Assembly (NCBI RefSeq): GCF_006539185.1
Contig: NZ_BJMN01000056.1
Span: forward strand, 1 to 56,649
Reading direction: 5' to 3'
DNA from: Streptomyces gardneri
GTDB lineage: Bacteria; Actinomycetota; Actinomycetes; Streptomycetales; Streptomycetaceae
DNA: 56,649 nucleotides
Part shown: positions 48,172-56,439 of the stretch, piece by piece
How positions within the stretch are numbered: position 1 is the first letter of the stretch
How the letters are laid out: every line of letters begins with the position of its first letter
Notes under the pieces: model-generated
Database searches by the model: none
Seen by the model: only the letters and a program-made list of their open reading frames with translations
What the model was told of the DNA's origin: nothing
Made by a program: the position numbers and the translations under genes

Positions 48172-49397
48172 CCGGCCGGCAGCCCGAGGATCCGAGAAGA
48201 ACGATGGCCCTGACCCCGCCCGAGCACGACACCCCGCTCGTCCTCACCCCGCCCGAGCCGGTCGCACCCGTCCGCACCGCGCAGGCCGCCGCCGGCCTCG
48301 TACCGCTGGACGAGTCCACCCGCACCGAGATGTCCCGGCGGGCCGTCGAGTACGTCACCACACTCGAAGGGCTCGACCCGCGCTCCCCCGAGTTCTCGGG
48401 CCGCATCGGCGAGATCGCGGCGCTCGGCGCCGGCGAGATGCGCTCCGCCGCCCAGCAGTCGAACCGCATGCTCGACCGCACGGTCCGCTCGCTCGGCACC
48501 GGCGCGCCCGGCGGCGACGCCCAGACCCGGGTCGGCGCCTCACTCGTCGAGCTCCGGCGCACGGTCGAGGACCTGGACCCCCGGGACACCCCCGCCAAGG
48601 GCATCAAGGGGCTGCTCGCCAAGCTCCCCGGCGGCAACAAGCTGCGCGACCACGTCGCCAAGTACGCCTCCTCGCAGGCCACGCTGAACCGCATCGTCGG
48701 CTCCCTCCGCGGCGGCCAGGACGAACTGCGCCGCGACAACGCCGCGTTGCAGACCGAGCGGTCCCGCCTGTGGGAGACCATGGGCAAGCTCCAGGAGTAC
48801 GCGGTCCTCACGGAGGCCCTCGACGCGGCCGTCGAGGAGCGCGTCACGCTCACCCCGGACCCGGCCCAGGCGGACGCGCTGCGCGCCGACGTCCTCTTCC
48901 CGGTCCGGCAGAAGCACCAGGACCTGCTGACCCAACTCGCCGTCTGCGCCCAGGGGTACATGGCGATGGACGTGGTCCGCCGGAACAACGACGAGCTGAT
49001 CAAGGGCGTGGACCGTGCGGCGTCGACGACGCTGACGGCCCTGCGGATCGCGGTCATGCTCGCCTCCGCCCTGGAGAACCAGCGCAAGGTCACCGAGCAG
49101 GTGAACGTGCTGCGGTCGACGACGGAGGGCCTGATCCTCGGCAACGCGGCGATGCTGTCGCAGCAGGCCGACGACATCCAGGAGATCGCGGCGAACCCTG
49201 CGGTGGGCGCGGAGACGCTCCGCACGGCGTTCCAGCAGATCTACTCGACCCTCGACGCCATCGACACCTACAAGGTGCGGGCGACGGAGTCCATGGCGGC
49301 CACGGTCGAGTCCCTCACCGCGGAACTCCAGGTGGCCGGCGCCCACCTGGAGCGCAGCCGCCGCACGAGCGCCCTGGAGGGTGGCAGCCCCGCATGA
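48168..49397 (+). CDS. telA: TelA-family toxic anion resistance protein
   Basis: A 409-aa cytoplasmic, largely helical protein of the TelA/KlaA family (PF05816). The conserved features are the central LPGGNKLRDHVAKYASSQATLNRIVGSLRGGQDELRRDNAALQTERSRLWETM and the C-terminal ALENQRKVTEQVNVLRSTTEGLILGNAAMLSQQADDIQEIAANPAVGAETLRTAFQQIYSTLDAIDTYK. Family members give tellurite, cell-wall-antibiotic or bacteriocin tolerance, and the mechanism is unclear. It overlaps both neighbours by ATGA-type junctions. It is the core of the four-gene operon. Confidence 0.92.
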   Translation: MTGRQPEDPRRTMALTPPEHDTPLVLTPPEPVAPVRTAQAAAGLVPLDESTRTEMSRRAVEYVTTLEGLDPRSPEFSGRIGEIAALGAGEMRSAAQQSNRMLDRTVRSLGTGAPGGDAQTRVGASLVELRRTVEDLDPRDTPAKGIKGLLAKLPGGNKLRDHVAKYASSQATLNRIVGSLRGGQDELRRDNAALQTERSRLWETMGKLQEYAVLTEALDAAVEERVTLTPDPAQADALRADVLFPVRQKHQDLLTQLAVCAQGYMAMDVVRRNNDELIKGVDRAASTTLTALRIAVMLASALENQRKVTEQVNVLRSTTEGLILGNAAMLSQQADDIQEIAANPAVGAETLRTAFQQIYSTLDAIDTYKVRATESMAATVESLTAELQVAGAHLERSRRTSALEGGSPA

Positions 49398-51010
49398 CAA
49401 GGACCGCCTCCCCCCGCTCCCTCCCCCGGGCGATCGCCGCCCTCGCCCTCGCCCTGCTCGTCACGGCCACCGGCAGCTCCTGCTCCACCGTCGACAACAG
49501 CACCGTCGGCGGCCAGGGCGGCCCGACCCCCGACCGGCACGGCACGAGCTACGCCCCGGGCACGCTCCGGGTCCTCGCCTCCTCCGAGCTGGCCGACATG
49601 GCCCCCGTACTGGAAGAGGCCCGCAAGGCGACCGGGGTCACCGTCCGCCCCACCTACGCCGGCACCCTCGACGCCGTCGAGCAGATCGCCTCCGGCGAGG
49701 CGGAGAAGGCGTACGACGCGATCTGGCTCTCCTCCAACGACTACCTCAGGCTCCGCCCGGACACCGCCGGACGGATCACCGGCGAGACCCCGATCATGAC
49801 CTCGCCGGTGGCCGTCGGCGTACGGCCCGCCGCCGTCGCCCGGCTCGGCTGGGACCCGGCGAAGGTCACCTGGTCGCAGCTGCACAAGGCCGTCGCCGAG
49901 AAGAAGCTGACGTACGGCATGACGGACCCGAAGCGCTCCAACTCCGGTTTCTCCGCCCTGGTCTCGGTCGCCTCGGGGCTCTCCGGCGCCCAGTCCGCGC
50001 TCACCGGTCAGGACGTCACCCGGGCCACCCCCCGGCTGAAGGAGTTCTTCGCGGGCCAGAAGCTGACGTCCGGCTCCTCCGGCTGGCTCGCGACCGCCTA
50101 CGACCGCCGGGCCGACGTCGACGCGCTCGTCAACTACGAGTCCGTGCTGCTGTCCGCGCCCGGGAAGCTCACCGTGATCCGGCCGTCGGACGGCGTCGTG
50201 ACCGCCGACTATCCGCTCACCCTGCTCACCTCCGCGCGCACCGAGGCGAAGGAGGCGGCCGGCCGGCTCACCACCTATCTGCGCACCCCGGACGCCCAGC
50301 GGCGCATCACGGAGACGACCCTGCGCCGCCCGGTCGTCCTCGGCGTCCCGCCGGCCTCCGCGCTCGCCGAGGACAAGCGGCGTGAGCTGCCCTTCCCCGG
50401 CAGCCGGGCCATCGCCGACGGTCTGCTCGACTCCTACGACAACACCCTGCGCAGGCCCTCCCGCACGGTCTACGTGCTCGACACGTCCGGCTCCATGGCG
50501 GGCGAGCGCCTCGAACGCCTCAAGACGGCGCTGGCCGAGCTCACCGGTGACTTCCGGGACCGGGAGGAGGTCACCCTGATGCCCTTCGGCTCCGCGGTGA
50601 AGCAGGGCGAGGTCCGTACGCACAAGGTCGACCCGGCCTCGCCGCGGGCGGCGCAGGACGCGATCCGGAGCGACGCGGGGCGCCTCTCGGCCTCCGGCGG
50701 CACCGCGATCTACTCCAGCGTCCAGGAGGCGTACCGCTTCCTCGGCACGTCCTCGGGCGACGACACGTTCACCTCGATCGTGCTCATGACGGACGGGGAG
50801 AACACCGACGGCGACCCGGCCTCCGCGTTCGACTCGTTCTACCGCTCCCTGCCCGCCGAGCAGCGGCGCACCCCTGTCTTCCCGATCCTCTTCGGGGACT
50901 CCGACCGCGGCGAGCTCGACCACATCGCGAGCCTGACGGGCGGCAAGCTCTTCGACGCCCGACAGGGTTCGCTCGACGGCGCCTTCGAGGAGATCCGTGG
51001 CTACCAGTAA
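49394..51010 (+). CDS. Lipoprotein fusing solute-binding and von Willebrand A domains
   Basis: A 538-aa exported protein with a signal peptide ending near ATGSSC (probable lipidated Cys30). The solute-binding domain is about 50-330 (GTLRVLASSELADMAPVLEEARKATGVTVRPTYAGTLDAVEQIASGEAEKAYDAIWLSSNDY). The VWA domain is about 355-538 with an intact MIDAS (DTSGSMAGE at Asp363, GGTAIYSS, LMTDGEN). The start is ATG 49394 within the TelA stop. The next gene begins 14 bp before its stop. Joining a ligand-binding and metal-dependent adhesion domain suggests a sensor of extracytoplasmic ligand or protein. Confidence 0.88.
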   Translation: MTRTASPRSLPRAIAALALALLVTATGSSCSTVDNSTVGGQGGPTPDRHGTSYAPGTLRVLASSELADMAPVLEEARKATGVTVRPTYAGTLDAVEQIASGEAEKAYDAIWLSSNDYLRLRPDTAGRITGETPIMTSPVAVGVRPAAVARLGWDPAKVTWSQLHKAVAEKKLTYGMTDPKRSNSGFSALVSVASGLSGAQSALTGQDVTRATPRLKEFFAGQKLTSGSSGWLATAYDRRADVDALVNYESVLLSAPGKLTVIRPSDGVVTADYPLTLLTSARTEAKEAAGRLTTYLRTPDAQRRITETTLRRPVVLGVPPASALAEDKRRELPFPGSRAIADGLLDSYDNTLRRPSRTVYVLDTSGSMAGERLERLKTALAELTGDFRDREEVTLMPFGSAVKQGEVRTHKVDPASPRAAQDAIRSDAGRLSASGGTAIYSSVQEAYRFLGTSSGDDTFTSIVLMTDGENTDGDPASAFDSFYRSLPAEQRRTPVFPILFGDSDRGELDHIASLTGGKLFDARQGSLDGAFEEIRGYQ

Positions 51011-51587
51011 CCGCCTCCTGCGGTACGCCGAGTCCCGCAAGAACCTGACGGGCTGCGCCGCCGGCCTGGCCGGTCTCGCGCTCACCCTCACCGGGGCCGC
51101 GGGCGCCCTGTGGCCGCTGGTGGTCGTGGGCCTGTACGGGGCGGGGGCGCTGATCGCCCCGCCCGAGCGCCCGGACACCCCCCGCTTCCCGAGCGCGAGC
51201 GAGCAACTCGACGAGCTGCGCACCGATTTCACGGCCCTGCGCGTCTATCTGGCCGAGGTGGACCTGCCGCCCGCCCCGCGCGAGCGGCTCACCGCGCTCG
51301 ACACCCTGCTCGAAGCCCTGCTCGAACCGGGCTGGGTGAGCGACCCGGAGCACCTCCACGTCCTGGCCCGCGCGGTCCGCCTGGACGTCCCGGAGGCCGT
51401 CGACACCTTCGTACGGACCCGGTGGTGGTCGCGGTTCACCTCGGGCGCCGAAGCCCCGGAGGGCCATCTCGAACGGCAGTTGGCCGCGCTCCACGAGGAG
51501 GCGACGGCGATCGCCACCGCCCTCCAGGAAGCGGAGGCGATCCGTCAGCACATCCACACGGAATACGTGGAAGGGCGCGGCAACTGA
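50997..51587 (+). CDS. XpaC-like two-TM membrane protein (telA operon)
   Basis: A 196-aa protein: a TM hairpin (LTGCAAGLAGLALTLTGAAGALWPLVVVGLYGAGALIAPP) and a cytoplasmic helical domain (LDELRTDFTALRVYLAEVDLPPAPRERLTALDTLLEALLEPGWVSDPEHLHVLARAVRLDVPEAVDTFVRTRWWSRF). The layout and the late LPEAxDxF-like region recall XpaC (5-bromo-4-chloroindolyl phosphate hydrolysis family), which adjoins telA in Firmicutes. GTG 50997 overlaps the VWA gene by 14 bp. Family assignment is inferred from organisation as much as from sequence. Confidence 0.72.
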   Translation: MATSNRLLRYAESRKNLTGCAAGLAGLALTLTGAAGALWPLVVVGLYGAGALIAPPERPDTPRFPSASEQLDELRTDFTALRVYLAEVDLPPAPRERLTALDTLLEALLEPGWVSDPEHLHVLARAVRLDVPEAVDTFVRTRWWSRFTSGAEAPEGHLERQLAALHEEATAIATALQEAEAIRQHIHTEYVEGRGN

Positions 51588-51604
51588 TCGACTACGGTCC
51601 GCAC

Positions 51605-52558
51605 ATGACACCTTTCGAACACTCCGCCTCCCGCCGCACGATCCTGACGGCACTGGCCGCGGCAGCCACGACGGGAGCCCCGGTCCTCGGCCAGCTCGCC
51701 GCCGCCACCCCGGCCTCCGCCGCCCTGCCCTCCGACGTCACGCTTCCGGACCCGATCGAGTACAAGTCGAACACCCTTCTCTACCAGGACACGAACCTGG
51801 TCGAGGGCACCTCGTACAGCCGCCGTTACCGCCGGCACCAGCAGTTCGACCTCAAGATGAGCCAGAAGTACGGCTTCCAGCGCACCGCGATCCTCGCGCT
51901 GCACGGCGGCGGCATCGAGATAGGCACGAGCGAGCTGTGCCTGGGCATCGCCGGCTACAGCCCGGGCAGCGCCCCGGGCGAAGGGATGGGCGACCCTGCG
52001 GGCGACCCGATCCTGCCGACCGTGCACGACTACTTCATGTTCGAGGGCCTGCTCTCCGACGGCAACAGCGCCCTGCACGTCACCTCGAAGAACTGTGACG
52101 ACCACGTCGCCCTGGCGACCGCGGCGAGCCACCTCAACGTCCTGTCCCTGCACGGCTGCAAGTTCGAACAGCTGAACCTGCCCACGGCCACCTACCCGCC
52201 GACCGGAGACCTCGGCGTCGCCGTCGTCGGCGGCCTCAACGCCGCGTTCCGCGCGGCCCTGGTGACGGAGATCAACAGCGCCGGCTTCCAGGCGGTCGAC
52301 GCCTACGACCCCCGGTACTCCGCCACGCTCGGCGAGTTCAACGGCAGCCACGACAAGAACCCGTGCAACCGCACGATGCTCGCCATGGGCGCCCAGCTGG
52401 AGCTGACCACGGAGCTGCGCAAGAGCCTCTTCGGCAACCCGTCCTCCCGCGGCGGCCGCGCGGAGTCCTGGTACAAGTCGGGCGGTCGCTTCGAGGCCTT
52501 CCGCGACGCCTGCCGCCGGGCGATCGCCACCGTCGAGGCCGGACAGCCGATCCTGTAG
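51605..52558 (+). CDS. Tat-exported poly-gamma-glutamate hydrolase family protein
   Basis: A 317-aa protein with a twin-arginine signal (SRRTILTALAAAATT) and a PghP-like zinc hydrolase domain: HGGGIEIGTSEL near His100 and LSLHGCK supply the metal ligands. Family members (PF05908) cut gamma-polyglutamate capsules. ATG 51605 lies 17 bp after the telA operon and may be cotranscribed, but there is no strong ribosome-binding site. A terminator follows. Confidence 0.85.
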   Translation: MTPFEHSASRRTILTALAAAATTGAPVLGQLAAATPASAALPSDVTLPDPIEYKSNTLLYQDTNLVEGTSYSRRYRRHQQFDLKMSQKYGFQRTAILALHGGGIEIGTSELCLGIAGYSPGSAPGEGMGDPAGDPILPTVHDYFMFEGLLSDGNSALHVTSKNCDDHVALATAASHLNVLSLHGCKFEQLNLPTATYPPTGDLGVAVVGGLNAAFRAALVTEINSAGFQAVDAYDPRYSATLGEFNGSHDKNPCNRTMLAMGAQLELTTELRKSLFGNPSSRGGRAESWYKSGGRFEAFRDACRRAIATVEAGQPIL

Positions 52559-52568
52559 CGGACATGCG

Positions 52569-52604
52569 CCGGCCCCCGGAGCCTGAGGGGGCTCCGGGGG
52601 CCGG
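52569..52604. terminator. Terminator between PGA hydrolase and PEPCK genes
   Basis: A 15-bp perfect stem (52569-52583 with 52590-52604), 6-nt loop, between convergent genes. Confidence 0.85.
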
Positions 52605-52682
52605 ATGCGTCGTGATGGGCCGTCGTGACCCCACTGGTCAGGGCGGTGTTTCGGGGCAACCCACCACGAGTTTCGGAGGGGA

Positions 52683-54506
52683 CTAGCCCAGGCGCTCCAC
52701 GAGCGCGTTGTACTGGTCCCACAGCTCCTTCGGCGTGTGGTCGCCGAAGGTGTTCAGGTGGTCCGGGACGAGGGCGGCCTCTTCGCGCCACACGTCACGG
52801 TCGACCTTGAGGAGGAACTCCAGGTCCTCGGCCGGCAGGTCCAGGCCCTCGGTGTCGAGCGACTCCGGGGTCGGCAGGATGCCGATCGGGGTCTCGACGC
52901 CCTCGGCCTTGCCCTCCAGGCGCTCCACGATCCACTTCAGGACGCGGCTGTTCTCGCCGAAGCCGGGCCAGACGAACTTGCCCGCGTCGTTCTTGCGGAA
53001 CCAGTTCACGTAGTAGATCTTCGGCAGCTTCGCGGCGTCCGCGTTCGCGCCGACCTTGACCCAGTGGGCCATGTAGTCGCCCATGTTGTAGCCGCAGAAC
53101 GGCAGCATGGCGAAGGGGTCGCGGCGCAGCTCGCCGACCTTGCCCTCGGCGGCGGCGGTCTTCTCGGAGGCGACGTTCGCACCGAGGAAGACGCCGTGGT
53201 TCCAGTCGAAGGACTCGGTGACCAGCGGGACGGCGGAGGCGCGGCGGCCACCGAAGAGGATCGCCGAGATCGGCACGCCCTTCGGGTCCTCCCACTCCGG
53301 CGCGATGATCGGGCACTGCCCGGCCGGGACGGTGAAGCGGGCGTTCGGGTGGGCGGCCGGCGTCTCGGACGCGGGCGTCCAGTCGTTGCCCTTCCAGTCC
53401 GTGAGGTGCGCGGGGGCCGTCTCGGTCATCCCCTCCCACCACACGTCGCCGTCGTCCGTGAGGGCGACGTTCGTGAAGACGGAGTTGCCCCACATGGTCT
53501 TCATGGCGTTGGCGTTGGTGTGCTCGCCGGTGCCGGGCGCGACGCCGAAGAATCCGGCCTCGGGGTTGATCGCGTAGAGGCGACCGTCCTCGCCGAAGCG
53601 CATCCAGGCGATGTCGTCGCCGATGGTCTCGACGGTCCAGCCGGAGATCGTGGGCTCCAGCATGGCCAGGTTGGTCTTGCCACAGGCCGACGGGAAGGCC
53701 GCGGCCACGTACTTCGACTCGCCCTGCGGCGGGGTCAGCTTGAGGATGAGCATGTGCTCGGCGAGCCAGCCCTCGTCACGCGCCATGACGGAGGCGATGC
53801 GGAGCGCGTAGCACTTCTTGCCGAGCAGGGCGTTGCCGCCGTAGCCCGAGCCGTACGACCAGATCTCGCGGGTCTCCGGGAAGTGCGAGATGTACTTGGT
53901 GGTGTTGCAGGGCCACGGCACGTCCTCCTGGCCCTCCTCCAGCGGGGCGCCGAGGGTGTGGACGGCCTTGACGAAGAAGCCGTCGGTGCCGAGCTCGTCC
54001 AGGACGGGCTGTCCCATGCGGGTCATGGTGCGCATGGAGACCGCGACGTACGCGGAGTCCGTGATCTCGACGCCGATGGCGGAGAGCGGGGATCCGACGG
54101 GGCCCATGCAGAAGGGCACGACGTACATGGTGCGGCCGCGCATCGAGCCGCGGAAGATGCCTTCGGAGCCCGCGAAGAGCTCCTTCATCTCGGCCGGGGC
54201 CTTCCAGTGGTTCGTCGGGCCCGCGTCCTCCTCCTTCTCGGAGCAGATGTACGTACGGTCCTCGACGCGCGCGACGTCGGAGGGGTCGGAAGCGGCGTAG
54301 TACGAGTTCGGACGCTTGACCGGGTCGAGCTTCGTGAAGGTCCCCTTGGCGACGAGCTCCTCGCACAGACGCTCGTACTCCGCCTCGGATCCGTCGCACC
54401 AGACGATGTTGTCCGGCTGGGTGATCTCGGCGATGTCGTTCACCCAGGAGACGAGCTCCTGGTGCTGGGTCGGGACGGTGGTGGGAGCCGCGTTGTCGCG
54501 CGCCAC
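52683..54506 (-). CDS. pckG: Phosphoenolpyruvate carboxykinase (GTP)
   Basis: A 607-aa GTP-dependent PEPCK that converts oxaloacetate and GTP to PEP, CO2 and GDP, the entry to gluconeogenesis and an anaplerotic/cataplerotic node. The P-loop is FPSACGKTNLAM; the metal and nucleotide sites lie in IGDDIAWM, FGGRRAS and FDWNHGVFLG; the N-terminus NIVWCDGSEAEYERL is typical of the GTP class. Full length for the family. ATG 54506 follows a 5' region rich in A/C. It appears monocistronic. Confidence 0.97.
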   Translation of the reverse strand: MARDNAAPTTVPTQHQELVSWVNDIAEITQPDNIVWCDGSEAEYERLCEELVAKGTFTKLDPVKRPNSYYAASDPSDVARVEDRTYICSEKEEDAGPTNHWKAPAEMKELFAGSEGIFRGSMRGRTMYVVPFCMGPVGSPLSAIGVEITDSAYVAVSMRTMTRMGQPVLDELGTDGFFVKAVHTLGAPLEEGQEDVPWPCNTTKYISHFPETREIWSYGSGYGGNALLGKKCYALRIASVMARDEGWLAEHMLILKLTPPQGESKYVAAAFPSACGKTNLAMLEPTISGWTVETIGDDIAWMRFGEDGRLYAINPEAGFFGVAPGTGEHTNANAMKTMWGNSVFTNVALTDDGDVWWEGMTETAPAHLTDWKGNDWTPASETPAAHPNARFTVPAGQCPIIAPEWEDPKGVPISAILFGGRRASAVPLVTESFDWNHGVFLGANVASEKTAAAEGKVGELRRDPFAMLPFCGYNMGDYMAHWVKVGANADAAKLPKIYYVNWFRKNDAGKFVWPGFGENSRVLKWIVERLEGKAEGVETPIGILPTPESLDTEGLDLPAEDLEFLLKVDRDVWREEAALVPDHLNTFGDHTPKELWDQYNALVERLG

Positions 54507-54689
54507 GATTGCTCCTTGTTGAGGGGTTTTTTTGGTGTATGCCCCGTGGGGGCCGCGACCCGGATGCTTCGTAGCTGCTCATCCGGTGCCGACCGCACTC
54601 ATTTGATCATCCGATGTTAACGCCCATATGTCCAGAGGGCCGCACACGTGAGCATCGCCACTCATATCCGGGACCTACGGGGGCGTAGG

Positions 54690-54695
54690 TACGAT
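54690..54695 (+). promoter_or_regulatory. -10 element for leaderless hemolysin III-family mRNA
   Basis: TACGAT ends 8 bp before ATG 54704 and no ribosome-binding site is visible, so the transcript probably starts at or next to the start codon. Confidence 0.5.
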
Positions 54696-54703
54696 GCGGT
54701 CTC

Positions 54704-55408
54704 ATGACTGCAGCCATGCCGGAAGTGACCCCGACCGAAATTCCCGGGTCGGTCGAGAACCCCCTGTCGCTCCCGCCGAAGCCTCGGCTCAGAGGCTGGC
54801 TGCACGCCGGCATGTTCCCCGCCGTGATCGTCGCGGGCCTCGTCCTCGTCGCCTTCTCCGACTCGCCCCGCGCCCGAGTGGCCTGCGGGATCTACGTCCT
54901 CACGGCGTGCCTGCTCTTCGGCATCAGCGCGCTCTACCACCGGGGGAACTGGGGACCGCGCGGCGAGGCCATCCTGCGCCGCCTCGACCACGCCAACATC
55001 TTCCTGATCATCGCGGGCACCTACACCCCGCTCACCCTGCTCCTGCTCCCCGACTCCACGGCGAAGCCACTCATGTGGGCGGTCTGGGCGGCGGCCCTCG
55101 CCGGCATCGCCTTCCGCGTCTTCTGGGTCGGCGCACCGCGCTGGCTGTACACGCCCTGCTACATCGCGATGGGCTGGGCCGCCGTCTTCTTCCTGCCGGA
55201 CTTCATGCACGCGGGCGGCATCGCCGTCCTCGTCCTCGTCATCGTCGGCGGCCTGCTCTACAGCGCGGGCGGGGTCATCTACGGCATGAAGCGCCCGAAC
55301 CCCTCACCCCGCTGGTTCGGCTTCCACGAGGTCTTCCACTCGCTGACCCTCGCGGCCTTCATCGTCCACTACGTCGGCATCTCGCTGGTCGCCTACCAGC
55401 ACGCCTGA
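54704..55408 (+). CDS. Hemolysin III / TrhA-family membrane protein
   Basis: A 234-aa seven-TM protein of the PAQR/hemolysin III superfamily. The metal-site motifs are present: SALYHRGNW, RLDHANIFLIIAGTYTPL and GFHEVFHSLTLAAFIVHY, giving Ser/His/Asp and paired His ligands. Family members affect membrane homeostasis; hemolysis itself is not implied. The ATG is leaderless. It is convergent with the GH26-like gene. Confidence 0.92.
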   Translation: MTAAMPEVTPTEIPGSVENPLSLPPKPRLRGWLHAGMFPAVIVAGLVLVAFSDSPRARVACGIYVLTACLLFGISALYHRGNWGPRGEAILRRLDHANIFLIIAGTYTPLTLLLLPDSTAKPLMWAVWAAALAGIAFRVFWVGAPRWLYTPCYIAMGWAAVFFLPDFMHAGGIAVLVLVIVGGLLYSAGGVIYGMKRPNPSPRWFGFHEVFHSLTLAAFIVHYVGISLVAYQHA

Positions 55409-55420
55409 CCTGCGACGACG

Positions 55421-55457
55421 GTCAGGGGCGGGCGGGAGCCCCCAGCGCGCCCCTGAC
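55421..55457. terminator. Convergent terminator overlapping the GH26-like gene end
   Basis: A 10-bp perfect stem (55421-55430 with 55448-55457) placed at the stop of the minus-strand GH26-like gene and just after the hemolysin III-family gene. Confidence 0.6.
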
Positions 55458-56438
55458 GATCCGCGCCGACTCCGGATTGTCCGCGCACTCCCACACTCCG
55501 TGCGGGCAGTAGTCCGTCACCGTCTGGTAGACGGGCCGGTGCGCCGCGAACCAGTCGAGCATCCCCCGCACGTAGACGGGGTTGTCCCCGTTCCTGAAGA
55601 GCCCCCACTCCGGGTACGAGACGGGCTTCCCGTGCGCCGCCGCGAACCGCACGTGGTGCTCGAGGCCGTACTCCTCGGTCACCTGCTCCTCGAAGGAGAC
55701 CCCGGCCGGCTGGTCGTAGGCGTCCATCCCGATGATGTCGACGACGTCGTCCCCGGGGTAGCAGAGCGGCCACGCCACGGCGTCGAGCCCCCGGCTCGGC
55801 GTGAAGTCGAAGCGGAACCGCTGCCCCGCCACCTCCCGCAGCACCCCCACGACCCGCCGCCAGTACGCCTTCCAGGCCGCCGGGTCCGGGCCGCAGCGAT
55901 GGCTGTACGTGGTGCCGTTCATCTCCCAGCCGAGCACGAGCACCGCGTCGTCGAGCCCGTGCTCCACGAGCCGCTCCCCGAGCACCCTGAAGTGCGCGTC
56001 GAAGGCGCCGCCCGCGCCGCGCCGCAGCCCCGCGCGCACCTCCGCGTCCGGCAGTCCCGCCTCGTTGCGGTCGAGCAGCGGCACGTTCAGGACGAAGAGC
56101 CGTCCCGGCCGCTCCTCCTTCCAGCGCGCCCAGGGCTCGAAGAGCGCCGGATGCCCCTCGATGTTGGACCAGCGGTCGCCCGGCAGGTACGTGTGCCCGA
56201 CGGTGAGCGTCTCGCCGCCGAGCCAGGCCTGCACCTGCGCGATCCGCCGCACCCCGGCCTCGTCGGAGCCGGTGAAGAAGCCCGAGGGCACCCCGGGCAG
56301 CGGCTCCGGCACCACCGGGGCCCGGCTCCCGGTGTGGCGCCCGCCGGGCGCGATCCCGTCGTGGGGCAGCAGGAGCACGAGAACGGCCGCGAGCAGCACG
56401 ATCAGTGCGGCCCGCGGCCAGGGGAGGAAGGGTTTCAC
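55422..56438 (-). CDS. Membrane-anchored GH26-like glycoside hydrolase
   Basis: A 338-aa exported hydrolase. The N-terminal signal anchor is AALIVLLAAVLVLLLPHDG. A (beta/alpha)8 domain holds a putative acid/base Glu in VLVLGWEMNG and nucleophile Glu in PVSYPEWGL, the GH26 mannanase/glucanase pattern. GTG 56438 is 1 nt after the preceding gene's stop (TGAcGTG), so the two are coupled. The substrate is likely a beta-glycan; the precise one is unknown. Confidence 0.8.
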   Translation of the reverse strand: MKPFLPWPRAALIVLLAAVLVLLLPHDGIAPGGRHTGSRAPVVPEPLPGVPSGFFTGSDEAGVRRIAQVQAWLGGETLTVGHTYLPGDRWSNIEGHPALFEPWARWKEERPGRLFVLNVPLLDRNEAGLPDAEVRAGLRRGAGGAFDAHFRVLGERLVEHGLDDAVLVLGWEMNGTTYSHRCGPDPAAWKAYWRRVVGVLREVAGQRFRFDFTPSRGLDAVAWPLCYPGDDVVDIIGMDAYDQPAGVSFEEQVTEEYGLEHHVRFAAAHGKPVSYPEWGLFRNGDNPVYVRGMLDWFAAHRPVYQTVTDYCPHGVWECADNPESARIVRGALGAPARP

Positions 56439-56439
56439 G

